Origin: JBKCUA01 sp046318675
GTDB lineage: Bacteria; Pseudomonadota; Alphaproteobacteria; JAJTHO01
Length of the DNA stretch: 64,000 nucleotides
NCBI GenBank assembly: GCA_046318675.1
Contig: JBKCUA010000006.1
Location: forward strand, 1-64,000
Reading direction: 5' to 3'
This document shows positions 53,038-61,058 of the stretch, piece by piece. The position numbers and the translations under genes were made by a program. Position 1 is the stretch's first letter; every line of letters starts with the position of its first letter. Under the pieces are notes generated by a model. It was not told the DNA's origin. It was given only the letters and a program-made list of their open reading frames with translations, and searched no databases.

Positions 53038-53526
53038 ATGACAAAGCTCCATATTCAGCAATACAGACGTTTCTTTTTGGCCGTCGAAGGCCAAGATGAG
53101 GTATCCCTGTTTAAATGGTTGCAAAAAGCAGCAGAAAAACAGAAAAAGTTCCTTCATCTGGATTGCCACAATCTCAGAGGCGGCGGCTACCAGAGCATGG
53201 TGGATACTGCCATCCAGCTACACAAAAAGAAGAAACAACAATACGGTCGCTATGTTGGCGCGTTTCTCATTGTTGATGCCGATCGACTGACCAAAGTGAA
53301 AAACGAAATGACAGAACAAGCCTTGCGCAAGCAGGCTAAAGAGGCTGGTCTTACCTTGTGCCTGCAAGACCCGAACCTTGAAGGGGTGTTGCGTCCTCTG
53401 AAGAAAAAAATTCAAACTCCTATTACCGCCGCTGACAAATTAGATCTTACTTGGGAGGATGTACGTCGCTTGGCAGAACGTGATGCAGAGTACCGCAAGC
53501 TTTTAAAAGCCTTGACGCTGCTTTAG
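53038..53526 (+). CDS. RloB-like (TOPRIM-type) partner protein
   Basis: A 162-residue protein. The opening FFLAVEGQDEVSLFKWL has the acidic Glu expected for a TOPRIM core; a second acidic site, FLIVDADR, lies near residue 80. The basic, helical C-terminal half is short. This matches RloB/AbiLii-like predicted nucleases, which pair with an AAA ATPase. It may be a minimal form, since such proteins often exceed 200 residues. Co-translated with the upstream ATPase. Confidence 0.72.
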   Translation: MTKLHIQQYRRFFLAVEGQDEVSLFKWLQKAAEKQKKFLHLDCHNLRGGGYQSMVDTAIQLHKKKKQQYGRYVGAFLIVDADRLTKVKNEMTEQALRKQAKEAGLTLCLQDPNLEGVLRPLKKKIQTPITAADKLDLTWEDVRRLAERDAEYRKLLKALTLL

Positions 53527-53597
53527 TGCATTGCCCCCACGCAAGGGCTTTGCTTACAGAATAAACTATGCTAACGCCCTCTCACCAAGAGGCCATC

Positions 53598-54383
53598 ATG
53601 TCCGATACCCACACGCAAAAACACCCCTATCACCTTGTTGATCCAAGCCCTTGGCCGTTGTTGTCATCATTTGCCGCTGGCTTGTTAGCCGTGGGTGCCG
53701 TGTTATATATGCATGGGCATGGGGCGTGGGTGCTCAAAGCTGGCACCCTGTCCGTGGTTGCCTGCATGGCGTTCTGGTGGCGCAGCGTCCTGCGCGAGGC
53801 CAACGTCGGCAAGCACCATACCCCCGTGGTGCAAATCGGTCTGCGTTACGGCATGGTGCTGTTCATAGCCTCGGAAGTAATGTTTTTCGTGGCTTTTTTC
53901 TGGGCATATTTTGATAACGCAATTTTTCCCAAGGGCGGCATTTGGCCACCCAAAGGTATTATTCCTTTTGATCCCTTTGACCTACCTTTCCTTAATACCA
54001 TGATTTTGCTCCTTTCTGGTACCACCGTGACCTGGGCGCACCATGCCCTGCTTCACGGCGATCGTAAGGGCACGATCAACGGCCTGGCCGCCACCGTCGG
54101 GCTTGGGGTATTATTTTTGTTCTGCCAAGCCTTTGAATACAGCCATGCTGCTTTTGGCCTCAAAGACGGCATTTACGCCAGCACGTTTTACCTTGCCACC
54201 GGCTTTCACGGCTTTCACGTGTTTGTAGGCACGGTGTTTTTGGCTGTATGCTGGTATCGCGCTGCCAAGGGAGAATTTACACCCACTCAACACGTTGGCT
54301 TTGAATCTGCTGCGTGGTACTGGCACTTTGTGGACGTAGTGTGGTTGTTCCTGTTCCTTGGCGTTTATGTGTTTGGCTCGTGA
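53598..54383 (+). CDS. coxC: Cytochrome c oxidase subunit III
   Basis: A 261-residue, seven-helix subunit. Marks: HPYHLVDPSPWPLL at the start, LRYGMVLFIASEVMFFVAFFW near residue 85, FLNTMILLLSG, the FHGFHVFVGT pair of His and the C-terminal WYWHFVDVVWLFLF. ATG 53598 with AGAGG upstream. It is 18 kb from coxB-coxA, with surf1 downstream (GTGA overlap). Confidence 0.95.
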   Translation: MSDTHTQKHPYHLVDPSPWPLLSSFAAGLLAVGAVLYMHGHGAWVLKAGTLSVVACMAFWWRSVLREANVGKHHTPVVQIGLRYGMVLFIASEVMFFVAFFWAYFDNAIFPKGGIWPPKGIIPFDPFDLPFLNTMILLLSGTTVTWAHHALLHGDRKGTINGLAATVGLGVLFLFCQAFEYSHAAFGLKDGIYASTFYLATGFHGFHVFVGTVFLAVCWYRAAKGEFTPTQHVGFESAAWYWHFVDVVWLFLFLGVYVFGS

Positions 54384-55048
54384 AGCGTTTTTTAGGGATT
54401 GTCCTGATTAGCAGCGTTTTTTTGACGCTGTGCGGTCTTAGTGCGTGGCAATTTCAGCGGCGGGAATGGAAAAGCCAACTGCTGGAGACCCTTGCGATAA
54501 ACAGCACGAAGCCCACGTTATCTTTGGGCGATCTCTTGTCTCTTCCCAAGGAACAGCAATGGTACCGCCCGGTGACGCTGGAAGGTCATCTGCTGTGGGA
54601 CAAGAGCCTGCGCGTTGGTCTGCGCCAACAAGACGGACAGGCGGGGTATTGGATTGTGACCCCGATGCAGCTCACCGAAGGATATGCGTTGATCGCCACC
54701 GGCTTTCTGCCCATGTCCGCAAGCGGTTCTTGGGTGCCGCCCGCAATAGGGGCAGAAACACTCACCGCTAAAGCTCTACCCCTTGCGTCCCCAACCTGGT
54801 TCACCCCAAAAAACAAGCCTGAACACGGCATTTGGCATACCCTGAGCAGCAGTGAAATGGCGAGATTCTTACAGCTAAAACCCGTGCTGCCTTTGGTTTT
54901 TGTTGCGGGCACTAAAACAGCAGCAGGCTTGTCGGCGGTGGAGGCAACACCCGCCCTGCGCAACGATCATCTACAGTACGCCCTTACATGGGCGTCATTG
55001 GCATTCGCATTGATTATATTTATATTTTTTTACAATCGACGGTCTTGA
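54380..55048 (+). CDS. surf1: SURF1-family oxidase assembly protein
   Basis: A 222-residue protein with membrane helices at both ends (about residues 5-24 and 200-218) and a periplasmic middle. It carries SAWQFQRREWK, RPVTLEGHLLWDKSLRVGLR and GYWIVTPMQL, typical of SURF1. It assists heme a delivery to subunit I. Start GTG 54380 overlaps the coxC stop. Confidence 0.9.
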   Translation: MKRFLGIVLISSVFLTLCGLSAWQFQRREWKSQLLETLAINSTKPTLSLGDLLSLPKEQQWYRPVTLEGHLLWDKSLRVGLRQQDGQAGYWIVTPMQLTEGYALIATGFLPMSASGSWVPPAIGAETLTAKALPLASPTWFTPKNKPEHGIWHTLSSSEMARFLQLKPVLPLVFVAGTKTAAGLSAVEATPALRNDHLQYALTWASLAFALIIFIFFYNRRS

Positions 55049-55118
55049 CGCCCCTAGATTTTCGTTTATTTTACAAGGCAGGGGATAAACTTTTTTCGTA
55101 TTCAAGGATACCTGATAT

Positions 55119-55760
55119 ATGCGTCTTTCTCGTTTTTTCGTTGCCGCCCTTTGCATTGGTGCGCTCGCTGGCTGTGCCAAGGATTTGAGCGGCAACCGCT
55201 ATAGTGCCAAAACCGCCGCTGTCCCCACCACTACCTACCAGGCTGTGGTGCTCAGTGCCCGGGATATTACCATCACCAGCGGCGATCAACTGGACGATAA
55301 CGGCTGGGGCATGGTGCTCGGCGGCGTGGGCGGCGGCCTTGCTGGCAATCTTGTCGGTCAAGGCAAAGGCAACACTATTGCCACCGTTGGCGGCGTCGTT
55401 GCCGGGGCGGCTTTGGGTGCCCTGGCGCAACAATCCCTTGGCGAACAGCCGGGCGTTGAATATGTCGTCAAATACTGGGAAGTTGAAACCGGCACCGTTA
55501 CCAATTATGACTATGCTAAAGACTCCTGCAAGCACGGCAAAACAGAATGCCTGACCCAGCGCAGCAGCGTCGCCGCACAGGAAAAAATCGTCACCCTCGT
55601 ACAAGGGGTTGATCCTCGCCTTGCCCCTGGCCAGAAGGCGTTCCTGATGGTTTCCAGCCAAGGCCGCTCCCGCCTTGTTCCCGATGCCAGTGCCGCCCAG
55701 CAGATTAACCAAGACGCCATTGACACCGCCACGTCGGCAAGGCGGAAAAAGCGTAGCTAA
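55119..55760 (+). CDS. Glycine-zipper outer-membrane lipoprotein (SlyB/Pcp-like)
   Basis: A 213-residue lipoprotein with lipobox LAGC (Cys19). A glycine-zipper segment (GMVLGGVGGGLAGNLVGQGKG, then VGGVVAGAALG) lies around residues 65-105, as in SlyB-type proteins. The C-terminal third is basic (ATSARRKKRS). Likely outer-membrane envelope integrity. A strong terminator follows. Confidence 0.85.
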   Translation: MRLSRFFVAALCIGALAGCAKDLSGNRYSAKTAAVPTTTYQAVVLSARDITITSGDQLDDNGWGMVLGGVGGGLAGNLVGQGKGNTIATVGGVVAGAALGALAQQSLGEQPGVEYVVKYWEVETGTVTNYDYAKDSCKHGKTECLTQRSSVAAQEKIVTLVQGVDPRLAPGQKAFLMVSSQGRSRLVPDASAAQQINQDAIDTATSARRKKRS

Positions 55761-55793
55761 TACATCTGTTTTTACAAAGAAAAATACACGCGC

Positions 55794-55826
55794 CACGGGC
55801 ATTATAGTGATGCCCGTGGTTTTTTG
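55794..55826 (+). terminator. Rho-independent terminator
   Basis: Perfect 10-bp G+C-rich arms (55794-55803 and 55811-55820), 7-nt loop, followed by six T. Ends the coxC-surf1-lipoprotein region. Confidence 0.92.
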
Positions 55827-55827
55827 T

Positions 55828-55862
55828 TGAAAATTTCGATAAAATACATATAATATGCTTTA
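55828..55862 (+). promoter_or_regulatory. Sigma-70-type promoter for a probable leaderless mRNA
   Basis: A TTGAAA -35 (55828-55833) and a consensus TATAAT -10 (55850-55855) are 16 bp apart. The expected start point, 6-7 bases after the -10, is the A of the ATG at 55862. No ribosome site exists, so translation would begin from a leaderless transcript. Confidence 0.7.
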
Positions 55863-56722
55863 TGTCCCAGAATACAGCAACATCATCGTCCTTTCGACCT
55901 TCGTGGCTCAACACAGCGCGAGAGTATCTTGGCACCACAGAAGATCGGCGACCCGGCAAAGATAATAAAGATATTATCAAGTTTTTAAAAAGCACTGATC
56001 TACCGGAAAATCTCACCAACACTGATGAGACTGCTTGGTGTGCAGCTTTTATAGCCTTTTGTCTCAAAAACGCAGGAATATCCCCCCCCCCCCAATCTGC
56101 CACCGTTAAGGCATACGAAAATTTTGGCAACAAAATTCCAATTGAAAAAACCCAACCTGGTGATATAGTTTTATTCGCACGCGTGCAGGGGTTCCCTTGG
56201 CTGCCTCTTGGTGCTAGTCATGTTGGGTTCGTATCTAGTGCGCCAAAAAATGGCAAAATTACCATAATTGCGGGAAATAACGGCAAACTAGGATCTGTAG
56301 AAGAAGTTACACTTCCCCTATCCTACTTCGTCGGAGCTCGACGACCTAAAACAACAACACAACCACAACTTCTCTCCGACGCTGCCCCTCCCCTCACACT
56401 TGCGGCCACCGCAACAACTGGTTCCGCTAGCCCCACTCCAAAGAAAAATAGTAATAATAAGAGTCATGGAAGCCAGATACCAGCATCAGTCCTAGACAAT
56501 CTTACTGGGGTTGCTGCATCTACCCCTGTCAGCTCTCCCACCTCCCCACCACCATCGTCTTCATCATCAACTACAGCATCATTGACCACTCGCAATGTCT
56601 TACAGCTTGCCTCTGCCTTAAGTTCCTTTCAACCAGATAGATTATCAGATAGATCGTCATCGTTGTCATCTCCACAGCCTTCGGAAAACAATTCCTCTGT
56701 GTTTAACCTAGCTAGCAGTTAG
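55862..56722 (+). CDS. TIGR02594-type cysteine peptidase/amidase with disordered tail
   Basis: A 286-residue protein. Residues 12-160 follow the CHAP-like TIGR02594 pattern. This includes WLNTAREYLGTTE, the nucleophile in ETAWCAAFIAFCLKNAG, QPGDIVLF, and the catalytic His in ASHVGFV, then TIIAGNNG. Such enzymes cleave peptidoglycan peptide bonds. From about 170 on it is a Ser/Thr/Pro-rich tail of low complexity. No signal peptide is seen. A C12 run (56082-56093) lies in the domain right after the Cys region and codes for Ser-Pro-Pro-Pro. Confidence 0.8.
   Translation: MSQNTATSSSFRPSWLNTAREYLGTTEDRRPGKDNKDIIKFLKSTDLPENLTNTDETAWCAAFIAFCLKNAGISPPPQSATVKAYENFGNKIPIEKTQPGDIVLFARVQGFPWLPLGASHVGFVSSAPKNGKITIIAGNNGKLGSVEEVTLPLSYFVGARRPKTTTQPQLLSDAAPPLTLAATATTGSASPTPKKNSNNKSHGSQIPASVLDNLTGVAASTPVSSPTSPPPSSSSSTTASLTTRNVLQLASALSSFQPDRLSDRSSSLSSPQPSENNSSVFNLASS
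56082..56093 (+). repeat. Homopolymer run of 12 C inside a coding region
   Basis: Twelve C in the peptidase gene at codons for S-P-P-P-Q. Gain or loss of one C would shift the frame before the catalytic His and abolish the enzyme, so the run could work as an on/off switch. In this assembly the gene is in the on state. Confidence 0.95.
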
Positions 56723-56799
56723 CTGCGCCGCACCTATCGTGTGCGTTTTATCACCAGCCAATTGCACCCCTGCCCTAACCGTGCTATGGCACAACCACC

Positions 56800-58575
56800 A
56801 TGGCTGAGACTAAGATTATCCCGCGCAAGCGCTTTAGCCTGCAAACCCTGTCTTATGCGGTGACGGGGATTGTTGTGGCGTTCCTAGCCGGGCTTTCGTT
56901 TCTGGTGGCCAGCCATCTGGCACAGCTTCAACACATCGCCGAAGAATCCCGAACCGTCACTATACCCCTTGCCCTCACCCAAAGCGAGACGGAGCAAATT
57001 CTTCGGCAAATCTCCTTGCTGGCCGAACTTATCGCCAACAACCCCAGTGCCCAGGACAGAACAAGGGCCAGCCGCGACGCCCTGCGCCTTCTGCGTACGC
57101 TTGCAGCCCGTTCTGACCTTGAAACAAAAACATCTCTCAAAGAAATCTTCCGCCTGACCCAACAGTTATCTGTATTGACGGAAAGGCTTTTCAAAAATAA
57201 AGAAAATTTAACACTGTACCTGCAAGAACTCGACATCAACCGTCCTGAAAAAAAATTCTTAAAGGAATCCTTGGATGCGTTGCAATTACACCTTTATCTC
57301 TCCACGATTCCAGCTATCGCCAGCTCTGCGCGGTTAACACAAGCCGAAAAAGCCTACACCCAGTTACTCACGACCGCAGCCCCAGCCACCAAGGGCTTTT
57401 TTCAACAATATACACGCTTGTTCCGCCAGCAGGAGGCAATCCTCGCCCTTCATGCTCAAAGCGATCGCCTGACACTGGAAATTCACCAGAAACTCGCCCT
57501 AGCTGGCCTTGCATCATCCGGGAATGCTGCCCTAGTGGCCAGCAATGCCGCCGCCGCCATTGCCGAACGCGCCCGCACCGCCCGCACCGCCGCTTTGGCT
57601 GGGTTTGGCATCCTTGCCGCCGCCTTTTTTTTCCTTGGCCTAGCCATCCGCAAGGAAGTGGTCAAACCGGCCTTAGAGGCGGGCAATGCCCTCTTTGCCC
57701 TCTCTCGAGGCAAAGACATTGGCAGCCTCGCCCGTTCCGACCTGCGGGAAATTGATGCCATCAGCCAAGCCGTCCGCCGTATGGCCGCCGCCCTCGCCGA
57801 AACCGAAGCCGCCAACCAACGCCTTATCGCCATGGCGCAGATGAAAACCAATTTTACCAGCAGCGTCAGCCACGAATTACGCACCCCCCTCACCTCTATT
57901 AGGGGCTTTATCAAACTCATCCGCCGGGACGTGGAACGATTGTTCGCCGGACAGGACGACAATGAAAAAGTCCGTCGTATCCTTGATAACCTTAATATTA
58001 TCAGCGGCGAAAGCGTACGTTTAAGTATGCTTATTGATGATGTGCTCGACATCGCCAAAATTGAATCCGGGCGCATGGCCTGGCGCGATACCCCCACGGA
58101 TATTGCCGATGTCATCCGCCGCACCGAACAAGCGATTATGGGCGAATTTGCCCTGCGCCCTGAGGTGCACCTGAACATTGAGATCGCCTCCCCCCTGCCT
58201 CTTCTTGTCCTTGACGGGCACCGGTTGCAGCAAGTTCTTCTTAATCTTCTTAATAACAGCATTAAATTCACCCAAGCTGGGCAGGTCACCCTCTCCGCCC
58301 ACCAAGACAACAATGCCATTATTGTGGAAGTAGCCGACACCGGCATCGGTATTCGTCCCGAAGATGTGGAGCGTATTTTCGAAAAATTTCAGCAGGGAAG
58401 TGCCCCTGTCATGACCGATAAACCCCGGGGCACAGGTCTTGGGCTAGCCATCTGCAAGCAAATTGTTGAGCATTACGGTGGCCATATCGAGGTAATATCC
58501 ACCCCCGGAAATGGCAGTCGTTTCCGGGTCTTTCTTCCCTTATCCTTAAACTATCGAGAACCCCATGATGCCTAA
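56800..58575 (+). CDS. Membrane sensor histidine kinase
   Basis: A 591-residue kinase. Two membrane helices (about 20-40 and 267-287) flank a mostly helical periplasmic sensor of 225 residues. A HAMP-like segment, the HisKA box with phospho-His in SVSHELRTPLTSI near residue 363, and the ATPase domain follow (N box NLLNNSIKF, ADTGIG, GTGLGLAI). It overlaps the receiver gene, and a cyclase comes next, so it likely feeds a cAMP pathway. Confidence 0.93.
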   Translation: MAETKIIPRKRFSLQTLSYAVTGIVVAFLAGLSFLVASHLAQLQHIAEESRTVTIPLALTQSETEQILRQISLLAELIANNPSAQDRTRASRDALRLLRTLAARSDLETKTSLKEIFRLTQQLSVLTERLFKNKENLTLYLQELDINRPEKKFLKESLDALQLHLYLSTIPAIASSARLTQAEKAYTQLLTTAAPATKGFFQQYTRLFRQQEAILALHAQSDRLTLEIHQKLALAGLASSGNAALVASNAAAAIAERARTARTAALAGFGILAAAFFFLGLAIRKEVVKPALEAGNALFALSRGKDIGSLARSDLREIDAISQAVRRMAAALAETEAANQRLIAMAQMKTNFTSSVSHELRTPLTSIRGFIKLIRRDVERLFAGQDDNEKVRRILDNLNIISGESVRLSMLIDDVLDIAKIESGRMAWRDTPTDIADVIRRTEQAIMGEFALRPEVHLNIEIASPLPLLVLDGHRLQQVLLNLLNNSIKFTQAGQVTLSAHQDNNAIIVEVADTGIGIRPEDVERIFEKFQQGSAPVMTDKPRGTGLGLAICKQIVEHYGGHIEVISTPGNGSRFRVFLPLSLNYREPHDA

Positions 58576-58963
58576 ACGCCCTACCTCCATCCTGGTTGTG
58601 GATGATGAACCCCATATTCGCACCCTGCTGCAGCAAACACTGGAAGACCTCGGCAGCGAGGTCGAGATTACCTTAGCCAAAGACGGGCGAGAAGGGCTTC
58701 ATCAGGCACTCTTGCTGCAACCAATATTGATTTTTCTTGATATTATGATGCCTCATCTCAACGGGTTCGAAGTTTGTCAACGCCTTCGCCAGTCACCAGA
58801 GATGAAGGACACCGTTATTGTCCTCCTCACCGCACGAGGACAAGAAGTTGACCGCCAAGCGGGGCTTGAGGCCGGGGCAAACCACTATATCACCAAACCT
58901 TTTGATCCCGATGCTGTCTTGGCTCTGGCACGCCAAGTATTGGAGGCCAAGCATCATGCCTGA
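58565..58963 (+). CDS. Single-domain response regulator
   Basis: A 132-residue CheY-like receiver without an output domain. Acidic pair VVDDEP, phospho-acceptor Asp in IFLDIMMPHLNG near residue 60, Thr in LLTARG and Lys in ITKPFDPDA are all present. The start is ATG 58565 or 58568, inside the kinase 3' end. It shares ATGCCTGA with the cyclase gene, so the three are translated together. Confidence 0.95.
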   Translation: MMPKRPTSILVVDDEPHIRTLLQQTLEDLGSEVEITLAKDGREGLHQALLLQPILIFLDIMMPHLNGFEVCQRLRQSPEMKDTVIVLLTARGQEVDRQAGLEAGANHYITKPFDPDAVLALARQVLEAKHHA

Positions 58964-60179
58964 TATTACGCAACGCGCTTTAGCAGTAGTGCAACGCTTA
59001 TTACACAGCCTGAGCCGCGATAAACTCCTCCCCGCCGAGGCTGCCATCGTTTTACAGGCCGGGGTCTTGCGCCTTGATGGCGTTAAAGACTCCTTAGCCG
59101 CAATTCTAACCCCCTTGCTCAATGCTTTGTTTGAGACAAAAATCACCGAACGCGCCCTCGCCACGGAAACCCTGTCCTTATACCGAGAAAGTGCCGTCGT
59201 GCTCAAAACTGCACTTGCCTGCGCTGGAAGCACCGACCCGCACACCATTGCCCAAAGCCTTATCGCTGGCCTCCCTAAAGCCAGCAGTACCGGGGTTATC
59301 AGCCGCACGGGCAAAACCCTTGCAGCGCAAGGCACCCTGCCCCCGCTTGAGGCATTAACCCCGTTTCTTGCCCCCGCCGCACACCTGCATAATGCCGTAC
59401 CAACCTTGGACGGGCACGATCTCCTTGTCTGTCCTCTTGGTACTAGGGACGAATGGTATGCTGTAGCCTTAACCGCCACGGATCATGGTTTTGACAGCAG
59501 CGATTTATCCCTTGCCACGACACTGTCTAGTATTGCCGCCGCCGCCCTAGCAAACGCCTACCAGATAGCAGCGCAGCAAACCCTTGCCCGCTATTTGCCG
59601 CCCATGGTGGTACACAAACTCCTCAGTGAGGATACAAGCCGCCTAGGGGGCGTGGAGCTAACAGCCACCATTCTTGTCCTCGACATCCGCGGTTTTACTG
59701 CCATGACCAGCCGCCTTGGCGCGGCGGAAACCGTAAGCTTGCTAAACCGCTTTTTTGCCTGCATCGCGCCGCTCATACGAGAAAAAGGCATTATTGATAA
59801 ATATCTCGGCGATGGCCTACTGGCTGTATGGGGGGTGCCGTATCCCGATCCCGACAGTGCCCTCCACGCCGTTACGGCGGCTAGGCGTATTTTGGCTGCT
59901 GCTGCCGAGTTCCTTCCAGCTCTCACCATCGGCATTGGTATCACCCACGGTTCGGTCATTGCCGGCAACATCGGCATTGAATCACGGATGGATTACACCG
60001 TCATCGGCAGCCCTGTAAATGAGGCGGCAAAATTGGAAAAACGCACCAAGGATTTTAACATACCGCTACTGCTAACGACCCAAGCTTATAAAGCATTACC
60101 AGCACAAGAGCAGCATAATTTTCAACAAGTTCAAGTTAATGAAGGAATTTGGGGTCTTAAAAAGACTGTAAAAACCTGA
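58956..60179 (+). CDS. Class III adenylate/guanylate cyclase
   Basis: A 407-residue soluble protein. The N-terminal 215 residues include a helical part and a GAF-like region. The cyclase domain (about 220-390) has both metal Asp (VLDIRGF and KYLGDGLLAVWG), the Lys of IDKYLGDG expected for purine recognition and DYTVIG with Asp, which favours ATP. NEAAKLE carries Lys where Arg usually stabilises the transition state. The 3' end overlaps convergent metF by 23 bp. Confidence 0.88.
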   Translation: MPDITQRALAVVQRLLHSLSRDKLLPAEAAIVLQAGVLRLDGVKDSLAAILTPLLNALFETKITERALATETLSLYRESAVVLKTALACAGSTDPHTIAQSLIAGLPKASSTGVISRTGKTLAAQGTLPPLEALTPFLAPAAHLHNAVPTLDGHDLLVCPLGTRDEWYAVALTATDHGFDSSDLSLATTLSSIAAAALANAYQIAAQQTLARYLPPMVVHKLLSEDTSRLGGVELTATILVLDIRGFTAMTSRLGAAETVSLLNRFFACIAPLIREKGIIDKYLGDGLLAVWGVPYPDPDSALHAVTAARRILAAAAEFLPALTIGIGITHGSVIAGNIGIESRMDYTVIGSPVNEAAKLEKRTKDFNIPLLLTTQAYKALPAQEQHNFQQVQVNEGIWGLKKTVKT

Positions 60180-60990
60180 GCACGGCCTCCGCGCCCTCGC
60201 TTTTATTCAGGGTGTAAAAATGAATTTCTTCAAAGCCTTCCTCTAGGAGGATTTGGCATTGCCGCATCGCAAACAAGGTGCCCATATGCGCCGCCGTGGC
60301 GGCATCGGCACCCTCAAAAAGCCGCGCCACCGCCGCAGGAATTGTTGTCCCACACAGCCCGGCAAACCGCACCGTCTGAGTAAAATTCGTTATCAGCAAT
60401 ACCCCGGGCACCACCGGTTTGGTAATTCCAGCCCCGACACAAGCCTCCCGAAAACGCAGGTAGGCATCTGTATCCATACAAAATTGTGTAATAGCTCGAT
60501 GCGCCCCGGCATCAAGCTTGCGCCGCAGGTTTTCCAGATCAAAGGCCTGGCTTGGTGCTTGGGGGTGCCCTTCGGGGTAGGCGGCCACGCTAATATCAAA
60601 AGGATGCAAATCAACAAGCCCCGCCACCAAATCGGCAGCATAAGCATAACCGCCCTGATGAGGGATGTATTCCCCCGCGTGCCCTGGCATATCCCCGCGC
60701 AAGGCCACCAGACGATGAATGCCGGCCTGCCAATACTGTTGCGCCAACACGTTGATACTTAACTTATCCGCACCAACACAGGTCAAGTGCGCCGCCACAG
60801 GAATATGGGTATCGTGCTGAATCTTTGTCACTGTTTCTAATGTCGCATTTTGGGTGCTTCCCCCGGCACCGTATGTCACCGAGAAAAACGTAGGCTTTAA
60901 CGCCGCCAGCCGTGCCGCCGCCGTGTACAACCGCCCCTGCAACTCAGGCGTTTTGGCAGGAAAAAATTCAAAGGAAAACTTCAAACGCAC
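60157..60990 (-). CDS. metF: Methylenetetrahydrofolate reductase
   Basis: A 277-residue FAD-dependent TIM barrel that makes 5-methyl-THF for methionine synthesis. Marks: FSFEFFPAKTPE with the catalytic Glu, PTFFSVTYGAGGST, AAHLTCVG, ALRGDMP and SVAAYPEGHPQAP. Length matches the short bacterial form. The 68 bp upstream hold only a weak inverted repeat. Confidence 0.95.
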   Translation of the reverse strand: MRLKFSFEFFPAKTPELQGRLYTAAARLAALKPTFFSVTYGAGGSTQNATLETVTKIQHDTHIPVAAHLTCVGADKLSINVLAQQYWQAGIHRLVALRGDMPGHAGEYIPHQGGYAYAADLVAGLVDLHPFDISVAAYPEGHPQAPSQAFDLENLRRKLDAGAHRAITQFCMDTDAYLRFREACVGAGITKPVVPGVLLITNFTQTVRFAGLCGTTIPAAVARLFEGADAATAAHMGTLFAMRQCQILLEEGFEEIHFYTLNKSEGAEAVLRFLQSF

Positions 60991-61058
60991 TACACATTCG
61001 CCTTATTGTCTTTGTGGGGCTTAAAAGCTTTTGCGAAGCCACGCAAATAAAAAATAGC

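Noticed and set aside
57483..58346. 287-codon minus-strand frame opposite the second histidine kinase
   Set aside because: Shadow of a kinase with all motifs intact.
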